From assembly GCA_026400425.1 (NCBI GenBank), contig JAPLPC010000667.1, forward strand, positions 1 through 8,391: DNA of 8,391 bases. The letters are read 5' to 3'. The stretch comes from Hyphomicrobiales bacterium (GTDB lineage Bacteria; Pseudomonadota; Alphaproteobacteria; Rhizobiales; Xanthobacteraceae). Shown here in pieces: positions 1 to 6,270 of the stretch (its first letter is position 1; every line of letters begins with the position of its first letter). The translations under genes were made by a program, and so were the position numbers. The notes under the pieces were generated by a model. That model saw nothing but the letters and a program-made list of their open reading frames with translations. It had not been told where the DNA came from and ran no database searches.

Positions 1-571
1 GGCCATAGGCATAGTCGGCAACCAGATGCGCGACTTTCATGCCCTTCTTGAAGCTGTGACGGGCCACGGCGGCCGTCGTCATGGTCGGATTCAACGCTTC
101 GTGGAAAGTGTATTTGCTGAAATCCTTCACCTCATTGATGGTGTCGGACTGGCTGATCGAGACATAGAGCACGCCGCGGGCGCGGGTGACTTCGTTGACG
201 GCGAGCTGCACGGCGCTGGACAGCGAGCCGACGACCGCGTGGACCTTGTCCTTCTCGATCAGTTCAAGCGTGCGGGTCGCGGCTTCGCCGCCATTCAGCT
301 TGTCGTCGCGCACCAGCAATTCGACCTTGCGGCCATTGATGCCGCCCTTGTCGTTGATCTGCTTGATCGCGAGCTCGGCACTCTTGACCTGATCCTTGGC
401 TTCCGCGGCGAACGGGCCGGTCAGCGGCGTCGGGAAACCGATGCGGATGTTGTCATCCGCTGCGCGTGCGATCCACGGCATCGCCATGACGCCGGCACCA
501 GTGCCGAGTGCTGCCAGCATGTGGCGACGGGAAATGGTGAAACGGTTCGAGTTTCGGTTGTTGTTGGTCAT
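1..571 (-). CDS. Branched-chain amino acid-type ABC transporter substrate-binding protein, N-terminal 190 residues (runs off left edge)
   Basis: This is the periplasmic ligand-binding component of a LivK-type (Peripla_BP_6) ABC importer; family members bind branched-chain amino acids, amides, urea or aromatic acids. The ATG at 569-571 follows a strong purine-rich ribosome site (GGGAGGGAG). The protein opens with a twin-arginine signal: S14-R15-R16-H-M-L, a hydrophobic stretch, then a likely cleavage site after A35-R36-A37. The mature part starts with the family's usual first strand and loop (IRIGFPTPLTGPFA), followed by the AIKQINDKGGINGRKVEL block and the AVVGSLSSAVQLAVNEV block. The reading frame is open to base 1, so roughly the C-terminal half is outside the window. 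It starts 30 bp after the molybdopterin-subunit gene and is probably co-transcribed with it, suggesting uptake of that enzyme's substrate or a related compound (inference). The ligand cannot be read from this fragment. Confidence 0.9.
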   Translation of the reverse strand, partial: MTNNNRNSNRFTISRRHMLAALGTGAGVMAMPWIARAADDNIRIGFPTPLTGPFAAEAKDQVKSAELAIKQINDKGGINGRKVELLVRDDKLNGGEAATRTLELIEKDKVHAVVGSLSSAVQLAVNEVTRARGVLYVSISQSDTINEVKDFSKYTFHEALNPTMTTAAVARHSFKKGMKVAHLVADYAYG

Positions 572-601
572 GTGCTCCCTCCCTGCTTTTCACTTTGTTG
601 A

Positions 602-2937
602 TCAGATATGTCCGAGTGCCTTCAGAATGCGGGCAGGCGTCATTGGCACCTGCGCGATGGTTGCCCCGAATGGCGACATCGCATCGTTGATCGCGTTCAT
701 CGCCGCCGCCGATGCCGCTGCCGTGCCGGCTTCACCAACGCCCTTGGCGCCTAGCTCGGTGTCCTGCGTCGGCGTCTCCACATGGGCGACTAATCGGCGA
801 GCGAACCATTGGTGAGCTGGCCGCTGTCGCCATAGGTGCATTCCTCGAAGAACGCTGCGCCGAGCCCCTGCACCACGCCGCCGCGGATCTGCTCATCCAC
901 CAGCAACGGATTGATGACCCGGCCGCAATCCTCGACGACCCACATCTTCAGTAGCTTGACGAAGCCGGTCTCGACATCGAGTTCGAGATGACAGGCCTGG
1001 ACGCCATTGGTGAAGGCGAACGGATAGCCCTCCGGCGCATAGTGATGCGCGACGGAGAGTTGCGACTGTGTCCCCGGCGGCAGCGTGTCGGAACGGAAAT
1101 AGGCGATGCGCGCGATCTCGGCGAGTTCGATGCGCTGCTGGCGGCTGGCCGCATCGACGATCCAGCCGGCTTCCATGTCGAGCCTGTCCGGCTCGTCCTG
1201 CAGAATCGCTGCGGCCACAGCCAGCACATTGGCTTTCAGTTTTTTCGCCGCCTGCAGCGCCGTCTCGCCGCCGATGCCGGCGCCGCGGCAGGCATAGGTC
1301 GCGCCACCATGCGGCGTCGTCTCGGTGTCGCCGGTGATCACCTTGATGCGCTCGCGATCGACGCCGAGATGTTCGGCGACGATCTGGCCGACGATGGTTT
1401 CGGTGCCCTGCCCGAGCTCGGTAATCGAGATCAGACAACGCACGTCGCCCGACGGCGTGATCTTGATGATGGCGCCGTCCTGCGACGAAATCCTGACGCC
1501 GCCGACGCCATAGAAGGCCGGGCTGGGATTGGTGATCTCGACGAAGCTGGCAATGCCGATGCCGCGATGGATGCCTTGTTTGCGCAACGCGGCCTGTTCG
1601 GCGCGCAGACCATCGTAGTCCATCAGCGCGCGGATCTTCGCGAGACAGGCGTGATGCGACAGCGACTCGAATTTGTAGCCGGTTGGCGACGCGCAGGGAT
1701 AGGCGTCGTCCGGAATCAAATTGCCGCTGCGGATATCGAACACATCGCGCGACGTTTTCGCGGCGATCATGTCGACAAGCCGCTCGGTCACCGTGCAGGC
1801 CACGGGATGGCCGACGGCGCGATACTGGCTCATCTGCACCTTGTTCTGGAACACGACCTGCAGATCGGCACGATAGTTCTTGAAAGTATAGGGCGCGCCC
1901 ATCAGGCGATAGACCTGGTTCCCTTCCACCACGCTGGTGCGCGGATAGGCCGAGAAGGCTCCGATGCCGGTAACGTCCTCGACGTCCATGGCGAGAATGT
2001 TGCCGTCGGCATCCGCCGCCATCCGCGCGCGGACGCGGTGATCGCGCGCATGAATATCCGACACGAAGGACTCCATGCGATCGGCGACATATTTCACCGG
2101 ACGTTCCAGCATGATGCTGAGGCCAACCACGGCCATGTCCTCGTGATACATGTGCAGCTTCATGCCAAAGGAGCCGCCGATATCCGGTGCGATCACACGC
2201 ACGCAGGCTTCGGGAATGCCATAGTGACGCGCATAGATGTCCTGGAACTGATACGGCGTCTGCGTCGCATGATGCACCGTCAGCTTGGGCTCGCTGGCGT
2301 CGTAGTCGGCGATGATTGCGCGCGGCTCCATGGTGACGGCAGTATGCCGGCCGAACAGGAATTCCTCTTCCACCACATGCGCGGCGCCAGCGAACACATC
2401 CTCGACACCGCCGGTGTCGATCTTGCCGTGGAAGCAGAGATTGCTGCCGAGCTCGGGCGAAATCACCGGCGCATCGGGACCGCGCGCCGCGTCGATATCG
2501 ACGACGGCCGGCAGTTCATCGAATTCGATAGCCACGAGTTCGGCGGCATCTTCGGCCAAAGCGCGTGTGTCGGCGACAACGGCCACCACCGCCTGCCCGG
2601 CCCACACCACCTTGTCGATGGGCAGCGGCAGCTGCGGCGGCGACTTCATGCCCTTGAAGTGATCCATGGTGCCGACCCATGGCGTGCAGAGCTTGGCCAG
2701 ATCCTCACCGATGGCGACGAGACGCACGCCCGGCGCCGCGCGTGCCTCGTCGGCGTTGATCGCGACAATTCGCGCATGGGCATAGGGGCTGCGCACATAA
2801 GCGCCATGCAGCATGCGCGGCAGCACGATGTCGGTGACATAACGGCCGCGGCCGGCCAGCAGCCGCTTGGCATTCGGCCGCGGCACCGAGCGGCCGATAT
2901 AGGAGTTCGGACGATCCAGCGCGGTGATCGCAGTCAT
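602..2937 (-). pseudogene. Xanthine dehydrogenase / CoxL-family molybdopterin-binding subunit, broken near the 3' end
   Basis: This is the large catalytic subunit of a three-subunit molybdenum hydroxylase, which hydroxylates a C-H bond at the Mo-molybdopterin-cytosine site and passes electrons to the 2Fe-2S and FAD subunits. The intact frame gives 715 residues from ATG 2937 (GAGGAG ribosome site 8 nt upstream; ATGA overlap with the 2Fe-2S gene). Visible landmarks are the first aldehyde-oxidase domain (about residues 20-150), the cofactor motif GGSFGMK (254-260), the active-site loop QYRAVGHP (371-378), TELGQGTET (506-514) and CRGAGIGGE (550-558). The frame ends at TAG 790-792 directly after LTNGSLAD. 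The expected C-terminus resumes in another frame at 790 as VAHVETPTQDTELGAKGVGEAG and runs to TGA 602-604 (62 residues). The family normally has about 12-13 residues between the 'DY' and the 'HVETPT' blocks, and these are absent. The catalytic glutamate of GVGEAG lies in the lost frame. The repaired length, about 790 aa, would be normal. The damage is directly visible; loss of activity is inferred. Confidence 0.9.
788..794 (-). other. Deletion/frameshift junction in the molybdopterin subunit gene
   Basis: On the minus strand the upstream frame reads ...GCC GAT TAG, with the stop at 790-792. The downstream conserved frame starts GTC GCC CAT GTG at 790. The 'TA' of the TAG is probably what remains of the conserved tyrosine codon. 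Restoring the family pattern needs an extra 3k+1 bases with k about 12-13, so a deletion of roughly 35-45 bp is a better explanation than a single-base sequencing error. I see no run of identical bases or slippery heptamer here. Confidence 0.75.
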
Positions 2938-3446
2938 GCGTCGATCTCCTCGCGCGCCGCTGCATCGCCGCCCGCAGCGCGATTGCGCGCCGTGGTCTCG
3001 ATGGCATCGACGATCGCTTCATAACCGGTGCAACGACAGTAGTTGCCGGACAGCGCATCGCGGATGTCCTCCCGGCTGGGCACGCCAGGTTGCGACAGCA
3101 GACTATAGGCCGTCATCAGCATGCCCGGCGTGCAGAAGCCACACTGCAGCGCGTTGCGCTGATGAAACGCCTCCTGCAGATCGGCGATCACCGCACGCTC
3201 GGTCAAGCCTTCCACCGTCTCGACGGCCGAGCCGCTCGCCTGGACAGCGAAGGACAGACAGGCATGCACGACCTGGCCGTCAAGCACCACCAGACACGCC
3301 CCGCAGACTCCCATCTCGCAGCCGGTATGGGTCCCGGTGAGCTCCAATGTCTGCCGCAGGAAATCGGCGAGCGTCGTCCGCGCCGGGACGCGGTGCGAGA
3401 CTTCGCTGCCATTCACGATCAAGCTGACGTCAACGAGATCGCTCAT
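2934..3446 (-). CDS. Molybdenum hydroxylase 2Fe-2S subunit (CoxS / XdhC-type small subunit)
   Basis: This 170-residue protein is the electron-transfer subunit, carrying electrons from the molybdenum site to the FAD subunit. It has the standard two-domain layout. An N-terminal plant-ferredoxin-like domain binds the first cluster through C43, C48, C51 and C63 (GCEMGVCGAC...C). A C-terminal helical domain binds the second through C102, C105, C137 and C139 (CGFCTPGM ... CRCTGY). All eight cluster ligands are present and the length is normal for the family. The ATG at 3446 overlaps the stop of the FAD-subunit gene as ATGA, with GAGG about nine bases upstream. Its own TGA (2934-2936) overlaps the start of the molybdopterin subunit the same way, so the three subunits are translationally coupled. 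The gene is intact although its large-subunit partner is broken. The substrate cannot be read from this subunit. Confidence 0.96.
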   Translation of the reverse strand: MSDLVDVSLIVNGSEVSHRVPARTTLADFLRQTLELTGTHTGCEMGVCGACLVVLDGQVVHACLSFAVQASGSAVETVEGLTERAVIADLQEAFHQRNALQCGFCTPGMLMTAYSLLSQPGVPSREDIRDALSGNYCRCTGYEAIVDAIETTARNRAAGGDAAAREEIDA

Positions 3447-4306
3447 GGTGCTTGCCTCGCGATATCACCGAGCAAACGACCGAGCACCACCCGGGCGAGT
3501 TGGCGTCGCATGGCCGGCGGCACATTCTCATCCTCGGGCGGATCGAGATCGTGGATGACAGCCGCTTGAGCTGCGGCGATGGCATCCGCGTCGATGACAC
3601 GCCCGATCAATGCGTGCTCCGCCTTAGCGGCACGCACAGGCGTATTGCCGACCGAGAAGAATACGATTCGAATTTGCGCAATCGCGCCATCGATGACATC
3701 TGCCAGAATTCCGCAGCCGACCAGCGCGTAATCGCCGCGGCGGCGCGCGAGTTCGTGAAAAGCCCAGCGATGATTGGCGTTCACGACAGGCACATGGATG
3801 GCAACCAGCAATTCGCCGGGCTCGATGGCGGTCTGAAACAGATCGACGAAAAACGCGTCCGCCGCCACGCGCCGGGTGCCGTTGCGATTGGCAATTTCAA
3901 GCTCGGCGCCGAGCGCCAGCGTCATCGCCGGAAATTCCGAGGCGGGATCGGCATGCGCAATGCTGCCGCCGAGCGTGCCTTTGTTGCGGATCGCGGGATG
4001 CGCGACATGCGGCGCGGCGTCGCTATAGAGCGGCGCGTGCTGGCGGATCAACGGATGGGCGAGCACCTCGGCATGACGCGTCAGCGCGCCGATGCGCAGC
4101 CAGTTGCCCTTGAGTTCGATGCCGCGAAGATCGGGAATGTGCGCGATGTCGATGAGAACATCGGGCGCCTGCAAACGCAAGGCAAGCGCCGGCACCAGGC
4201 TCTGGCCGCCTGCGATGTAACTCGCGTCGCTGCCGGCCTGCTCATACGCATCCAGCGCCTCCATCAGCGTGGAAGCCCTGACATAGTTGAACGCCCTCGC
4301 CTTCAA
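3443..4306 (-). CDS. Molybdenum hydroxylase FAD-binding subunit (CoxM / CutM-type medium subunit)
   Basis: This 287-residue protein is the flavin subunit that receives electrons from the 2Fe-2S subunit and passes them to the final acceptor. The N-terminal PCMH-type FAD-binding domain shows both diagnostic flavin loops: AGGQS at residues 32-36 and TLGGSIAHADPASE at 111-124. A C-terminal CO-dehydrogenase flavoprotein domain follows from about residue 180. Length is normal. The start is a TTG (4304-4306): an in-frame TAA lies eight codons upstream, no ATG or GTG occurs between it and the TTG, and the TTG places MKARAFNYVRAST exactly where the family begins. It is the first gene of the unit, divergent from the TetR gene, so its promoter probably lies within the operator-bearing intergenic region. 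The stop overlaps the 2Fe-2S gene start by ATGA. Confidence 0.95.
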   Translation of the reverse strand: MKARAFNYVRASTLMEALDAYEQAGSDASYIAGGQSLVPALALRLQAPDVLIDIAHIPDLRGIELKGNWLRIGALTRHAEVLAHPLIRQHAPLYSDAAPHVAHPAIRNKGTLGGSIAHADPASEFPAMTLALGAELEIANRNGTRRVAADAFFVDLFQTAIEPGELLVAIHVPVVNANHRWAFHELARRRGDYALVGCGILADVIDGAIAQIRIVFFSVGNTPVRAAKAEHALIGRVIDADAIAAAQAAVIHDLDPPEDENVPPAMRRQLARVVLGRLLGDIARQAP

Positions 4307-4310
4307 CGTA

Positions 4311-4316
4311 TCCCCC
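4311..4316 (-). promoter_or_regulatory. Ribosome binding site GGGGGA for the TTG-started FAD subunit
   Basis: The minus strand reads GGGGGA then four bases (TACG) before the TTG at 4304-4306. It supports the TTG as a real start, since no other start codon is available between this site and the upstream in-frame stop. The spacing is short and the match to AGGAGG imperfect, so initiation may be modest. Confidence 0.5.
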
Positions 4317-4342
4317 GAAGAATCTTACGGACACCAAGTTTG

Positions 4343-4356
4343 TGACCATTTGGTCT
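4343..4356. promoter_or_regulatory. Putative TetR operator, copy 1 (TGACCATTTGGTCT)
   Basis: The core GACCA-TT-TGGTC (4344-4355) is a perfect 5+5 inverted repeat with a 2-bp centre. The same 14 bases recur at 4396-4409. The site lies 37 bp upstream of the TTG start of the hydroxylase unit, where a repressor would block transcription of that unit. Assignment to the adjacent TetR protein is by position and by the family's habit of binding short palindromes in divergent intergenic regions. Confidence 0.75.
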
Positions 4357-4369
4357 TAAATCTAGACCA
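4351..4369. repeat. Inverted repeat TGGTCT-N7-AGACCA sharing an arm with operator copy 1
   Basis: The right arm of operator copy 1 (TGGTCT, 4351-4356) is also inverted-repeated by AGACCA at 4364-4369. This is an extra half-site between the two full operators. It could widen the TetR footprint or be chance; the wider 7-bp gap makes it a weaker candidate than the two perfect copies. Confidence 0.4.
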
Positions 4370-4389
4370 CGCCGATTTCGGCCGGTCAA
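4359..4389 (-). promoter_or_regulatory. Possible promoter for the molybdenum hydroxylase unit
   Basis: On the minus strand TTGACC (4384-4389) matches five of six bases of a sigma-70 -35 box. TAGATT (4359-4364) is a four-of-six -10 box with a 19-bp spacer, which is longer than ideal. The predicted transcription start then falls in operator copy 1, while copy 2 sits just upstream of the -35. This geometry suits repression but the boxes are only moderate matches. Confidence 0.35.
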
Positions 4390-4395
4390 GAGAAA

Positions 4396-4409
4396 TGACC
4401 ATTTGGTCT
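4396..4409. promoter_or_regulatory. Putative TetR operator, copy 2 (TGACCATTTGGTCT)
   Basis: This copy is identical over 14 bp to 4343-4356, with the same perfect GACCA-TT-TGGTC core at 4397-4408. Start-to-start spacing is 53 bp, about five turns of B-DNA, so both sites face the same side of the helix. It lies 45 bp upstream of the TetR ATG, which fits autoregulation as well as joint control of the divergent hydroxylase unit. Confidence 0.75.
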
Positions 4410-4454
4410 CTTTTTCGGATTGCGATATTCAGTCACAAGCAAATCGAAGTGCAT

Positions 4455-5123
4455 ATGGTCAAAAAGCCCGTCAAAACTGCGGAAAAACCGCCGCGCCGCA
4501 ACATGCGCGCCGCCGAGCGCGAGCGTCTCATCCTCGATGAAGCGATCAAGTTCTTCGCCGAACAAGGGTTTGGCGGGCAGACGCGCGAACTGGCCAAGCG
4601 GATGGGCATCACCCATTCGGCGATCTATCGCCACTTTCCCAGCAAGGAAGCGCTGATCGAGCGCGTCTATGAAGAGATCTATCTCAGCCGCTGGTCACCG
4701 ACATGGGCCGGGCTGATCCAGGATCGCACGATGCCACTGCAAGCGCGGCTGTCGCAGTTCTATCTCGCATATGTGCAGCAGGTGTTCGAATATAACTGGG
4801 TCAGGATCTTCGTGTTCTCGGGCATGAAGTCGTTCGACATCACCAAGCGCTATCTGCAGATCGTGCGCGAGCAGATCATCGAGCCGGCCTGCCGCGAGTT
4901 ACGCCACGATCTCAAGCTGCCGCCGAGCGACAAGGTGCCGCTGTCGGAGCGGGAAGTGGAAATGTTCTGGGGCCTGCACGGCCGCATCTTCTACATGGCG
5001 ATCCGACGTTTCGTCTATGAAACGCCGACGCCGGAGCAACTGGACGACATCGTGCGCGATGCCGTTCGCGTGTTTCTGGAAGGGTCAAAGCCGCTGATGC
5101 GGGAGATCGTGGCAGCGCGCTAG
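4455..5123 (+). CDS. TetR/AcrR-family transcriptional regulator
   Basis: This is a DNA-binding, ligand-responsive regulator of 222 residues, a normal TetR length. The basic N-terminal arm is followed by the TetR_N domain at about residues 22-72, with the signature FFAEQGFGGQTRELAKRM and then GITHSAIYRHFPSKEALI, whose recognition helix ends in the classic Y-R-H-F. The C-terminal ligand/dimer domain is not diagnostic of an effector. I chose ATG 4455 (weak GAAG ribosome site at 4446-4449). The frame can be extended upstream to a TTG at 4287 or an ATG at 4395, but those residues do not look like TetR and would run across the operators or into the divergent gene. The gene is divergent from the FAD subunit across 148 bp with two palindromes, so it probably controls that unit and itself. 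Its 3' end converges on the GntR gene with only 13 bp between them. Confidence 0.93.
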   Translation: MVKKPVKTAEKPPRRNMRAAERERLILDEAIKFFAEQGFGGQTRELAKRMGITHSAIYRHFPSKEALIERVYEEIYLSRWSPTWAGLIQDRTMPLQARLSQFYLAYVQQVFEYNWVRIFVFSGMKSFDITKRYLQIVREQIIEPACRELRHDLKLPPSDKVPLSEREVEMFWGLHGRIFYMAIRRFVYETPTPEQLDDIVRDAVRVFLEGSKPLMREIVAAR

Positions 5124-5136
5124 CACGTCCTCGGCG

Positions 5137-5853
5137 CTACAGCGACACCGCGTAGTGCTCGTATTCGTCGCGCACCAGCACGATGTGATCGCGCATCGCC
5201 GTGCTGGCACCGCCCTTGTCGCCGCGCAGGATGGCCACGACGACCCGGTCATGCTCGGCATGCGACTTGGCGAGCCGGCCGAGATTGCGAAACTGGGCGC
5301 GCCGGAACGGCTGCACGCGCACCCGCGTCGCTAGCGTGATCTCGGCGATGTAGTCGTTCTGCGCGCCGTGGTAGATTGCGTTGTGGAAGCACTCGTTCAC
5401 CGCATGGAAGCGCTCCGGGTTACCGTCGTAACTGAGCACGCGCAGCTCCTCATGGATGGCTTCGAGGGCGTGGCGTTGGGCGGCCGGCATGCGCTCCGCG
5501 GCGAGACCCGCGCACAGCGCTTCGAGTTCGGCCATCGCTTCGAACATCCCTGTGAGACGTTCGATGGACGGCTGGGCCACCACGGCGCCCCGATGCGGCC
5601 GCGACTCGATCAGGCCGCTGGTGGTGAGTTGCCGCAGCGCCTCGCGCACCGGCGTGCGCGACACGTTGAAACGCTGCGCGAGCCCGGTTTCATCGAGTGG
5701 CGCGCCCGGCGGCAAGGCGCCGCGCACGATCTCGTCCGACAGCAGCTGGCGCAACTCCTCCGCACGCGTCAGCTTGACCGGCAATGCGCCGGCAGACCCC
5801 CGCGCGCTGCGACGCGGTTTGTCCGGCTGGATCAGCATGTCGTCGAAACTCAT
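5137..5853 (-). CDS. GntR-family transcriptional regulator, FadR subfamily (FCD domain)
   Basis: This 238-residue protein has a winged helix-turn-helix at about residues 31-93 (LRQLLSDEIVRGALPPGAPLDETGLAQRF..., then VSRTPVREALRQLTTSGLI and the wing at RPHRGAVV). An all-helical FCD effector domain follows. The FCD metal/ligand-binding residues are in place: N153-x3-H157, H201 and H223, with the 22-residue spacing of the last two typical of the family; H198 lies nearby. It is the last gene of the unit, starting 6 bp after the AtzH/HpxZ-like gene stops, and has a weak ribosome site (GTGAGCTGAG), so it probably depends on read-through from the genes it accompanies. FadR-type regulators with an FCD domain usually sense small carboxylates, which would fit control by a substrate or product of the amidase module (inference). 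Confidence 0.93.
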   Translation of the reverse strand: MSFDDMLIQPDKPRRSARGSAGALPVKLTRAEELRQLLSDEIVRGALPPGAPLDETGLAQRFNVSRTPVREALRQLTTSGLIESRPHRGAVVAQPSIERLTGMFEAMAELEALCAGLAAERMPAAQRHALEAIHEELRVLSYDGNPERFHAVNECFHNAIYHGAQNDYIAEITLATRVRVQPFRRAQFRNLGRLAKSHAEHDRVVVAILRGDKGGASTAMRDHIVLVRDEYEHYAVSL

Positions 5854-5859
5854 CTCAGC

Positions 5860-6258
5860 TCACGCCTGCGATGCCCGCGGTTCGTCGATCAGGCTGACAG
5901 AGGCGGCCACGATTCGCCATCCTTCAGGGAAGCGAATCCAGGTTTGCATCTGCCGGCCCACCTTGCCCGGGGCATTGTCGCGGTAGAACAGCGTCGATGC
6001 CACCGCGGTATCGCGGCCATAGGCAGTGATCACCGTGCGCTCGGTGCGGCGCATCAGACCGACCGGCGAGCGCGCGCCGCGAAAGGCCTGGATCTCGTCA
6101 TAGCCATAGAGATTTTCGCCCATGCCATAGCGAATGGTGCGCGGATCGTTGCGAAACAGTTCGCCGAGCACGGCGGTGTCATTGGTGGTCAACGCTTTCT
6201 CGTAGCGCGCAAAGGCGGCGCTCACTTCGGCGATGACGTCTGGCAGATCGATATCCAT
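5860..6258 (-). CDS. hpxZ: AtzH-like / oxalurate catabolism HpxZ-family protein (DUF3225)
   Basis: A 132-residue single-domain protein with an NTF2/SnoaL-like look that I recognise as the AtzH/HpxZ family. The evidence is the block LGELFRNDPRTIRYGMGENLYGYDEIQAFRGARS, then VITAYGRDTAVASTLFYRD and the C-terminal GRQMQTWIRFPEGWRIVAASVSLID. In Pseudomonas sp. ADP, AtzH acts as a 1,3-dicarboxyurea amidohydrolase giving allophanate; in Klebsiella, hpxZ belongs to the oxalurate utilisation cluster. Which reaction applies here cannot be read off. I chose ATG 6258 because AGGG (6265-6268) is 6 nt upstream; the TTG two codons earlier would directly abut that site. It lies 12 bp after the AtzE-like amidase stop, matching the gene order of known atz and hpx clusters. 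Confidence 0.88.
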   Translation of the reverse strand: MDIDLPDVIAEVSAAFARYEKALTTNDTAVLGELFRNDPRTIRYGMGENLYGYDEIQAFRGARSPVGLMRRTERTVITAYGRDTAVASTLFYRDNAPGKVGRQMQTWIRFPEGWRIVAASVSLIDEPRASQA

Positions 6259-6264
6259 GTCCAA

Positions 6265-6270
6265 CCCTGT
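6265..6270 (-). promoter_or_regulatory. Ribosome binding site ACAGGG that decides the AtzH/HpxZ-like start
   Basis: ACAGGG lies 6 nt before the ATG at 6256-6258 in the short gap behind the amidase gene. The alternative TTG at 6262-6264 would touch the site with no spacer, so ATG is preferred. Confidence 0.55.

Noticed and set aside
788..794. Programmed ribosomal frameshift in the molybdopterin subunit
   Set aside because: There is no slippery heptamer or evident stimulatory structure, frameshifting is not known for this family, and conserved residues are missing at the junction, which a frameshift cannot supply.
790..2937. True form I CO dehydrogenase large subunit (coxL)
   Set aside because: The active-site loop is QYRAVGHP and not AYRCSFR, so the cysteine that holds the copper is absent.
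988..3024. A long plus-strand open frame (678 codons) opposite the molybdopterin subunit gene
   Set aside because: It is a shadow of a high-GC gene: Arg/His/Asp-rich, with no recognisable domain and covering a clear molybdopterin subunit on the other strand. The same applies to other long antisense frames over the FAD subunit, GntR and amidase genes.
4287..4454. Longer TetR start at TTG 4287 or ATG 4395
   Set aside because: The extension overlaps the divergent gene start and/or the operators and has no TetR-like sequence; ATG 4455 gives a normal length.
5124..5136. Rho-independent terminator between the converging regulators
   Set aside because: Only weak AGCGC/GCGCT complementarity is seen around the gap, without a T-run.
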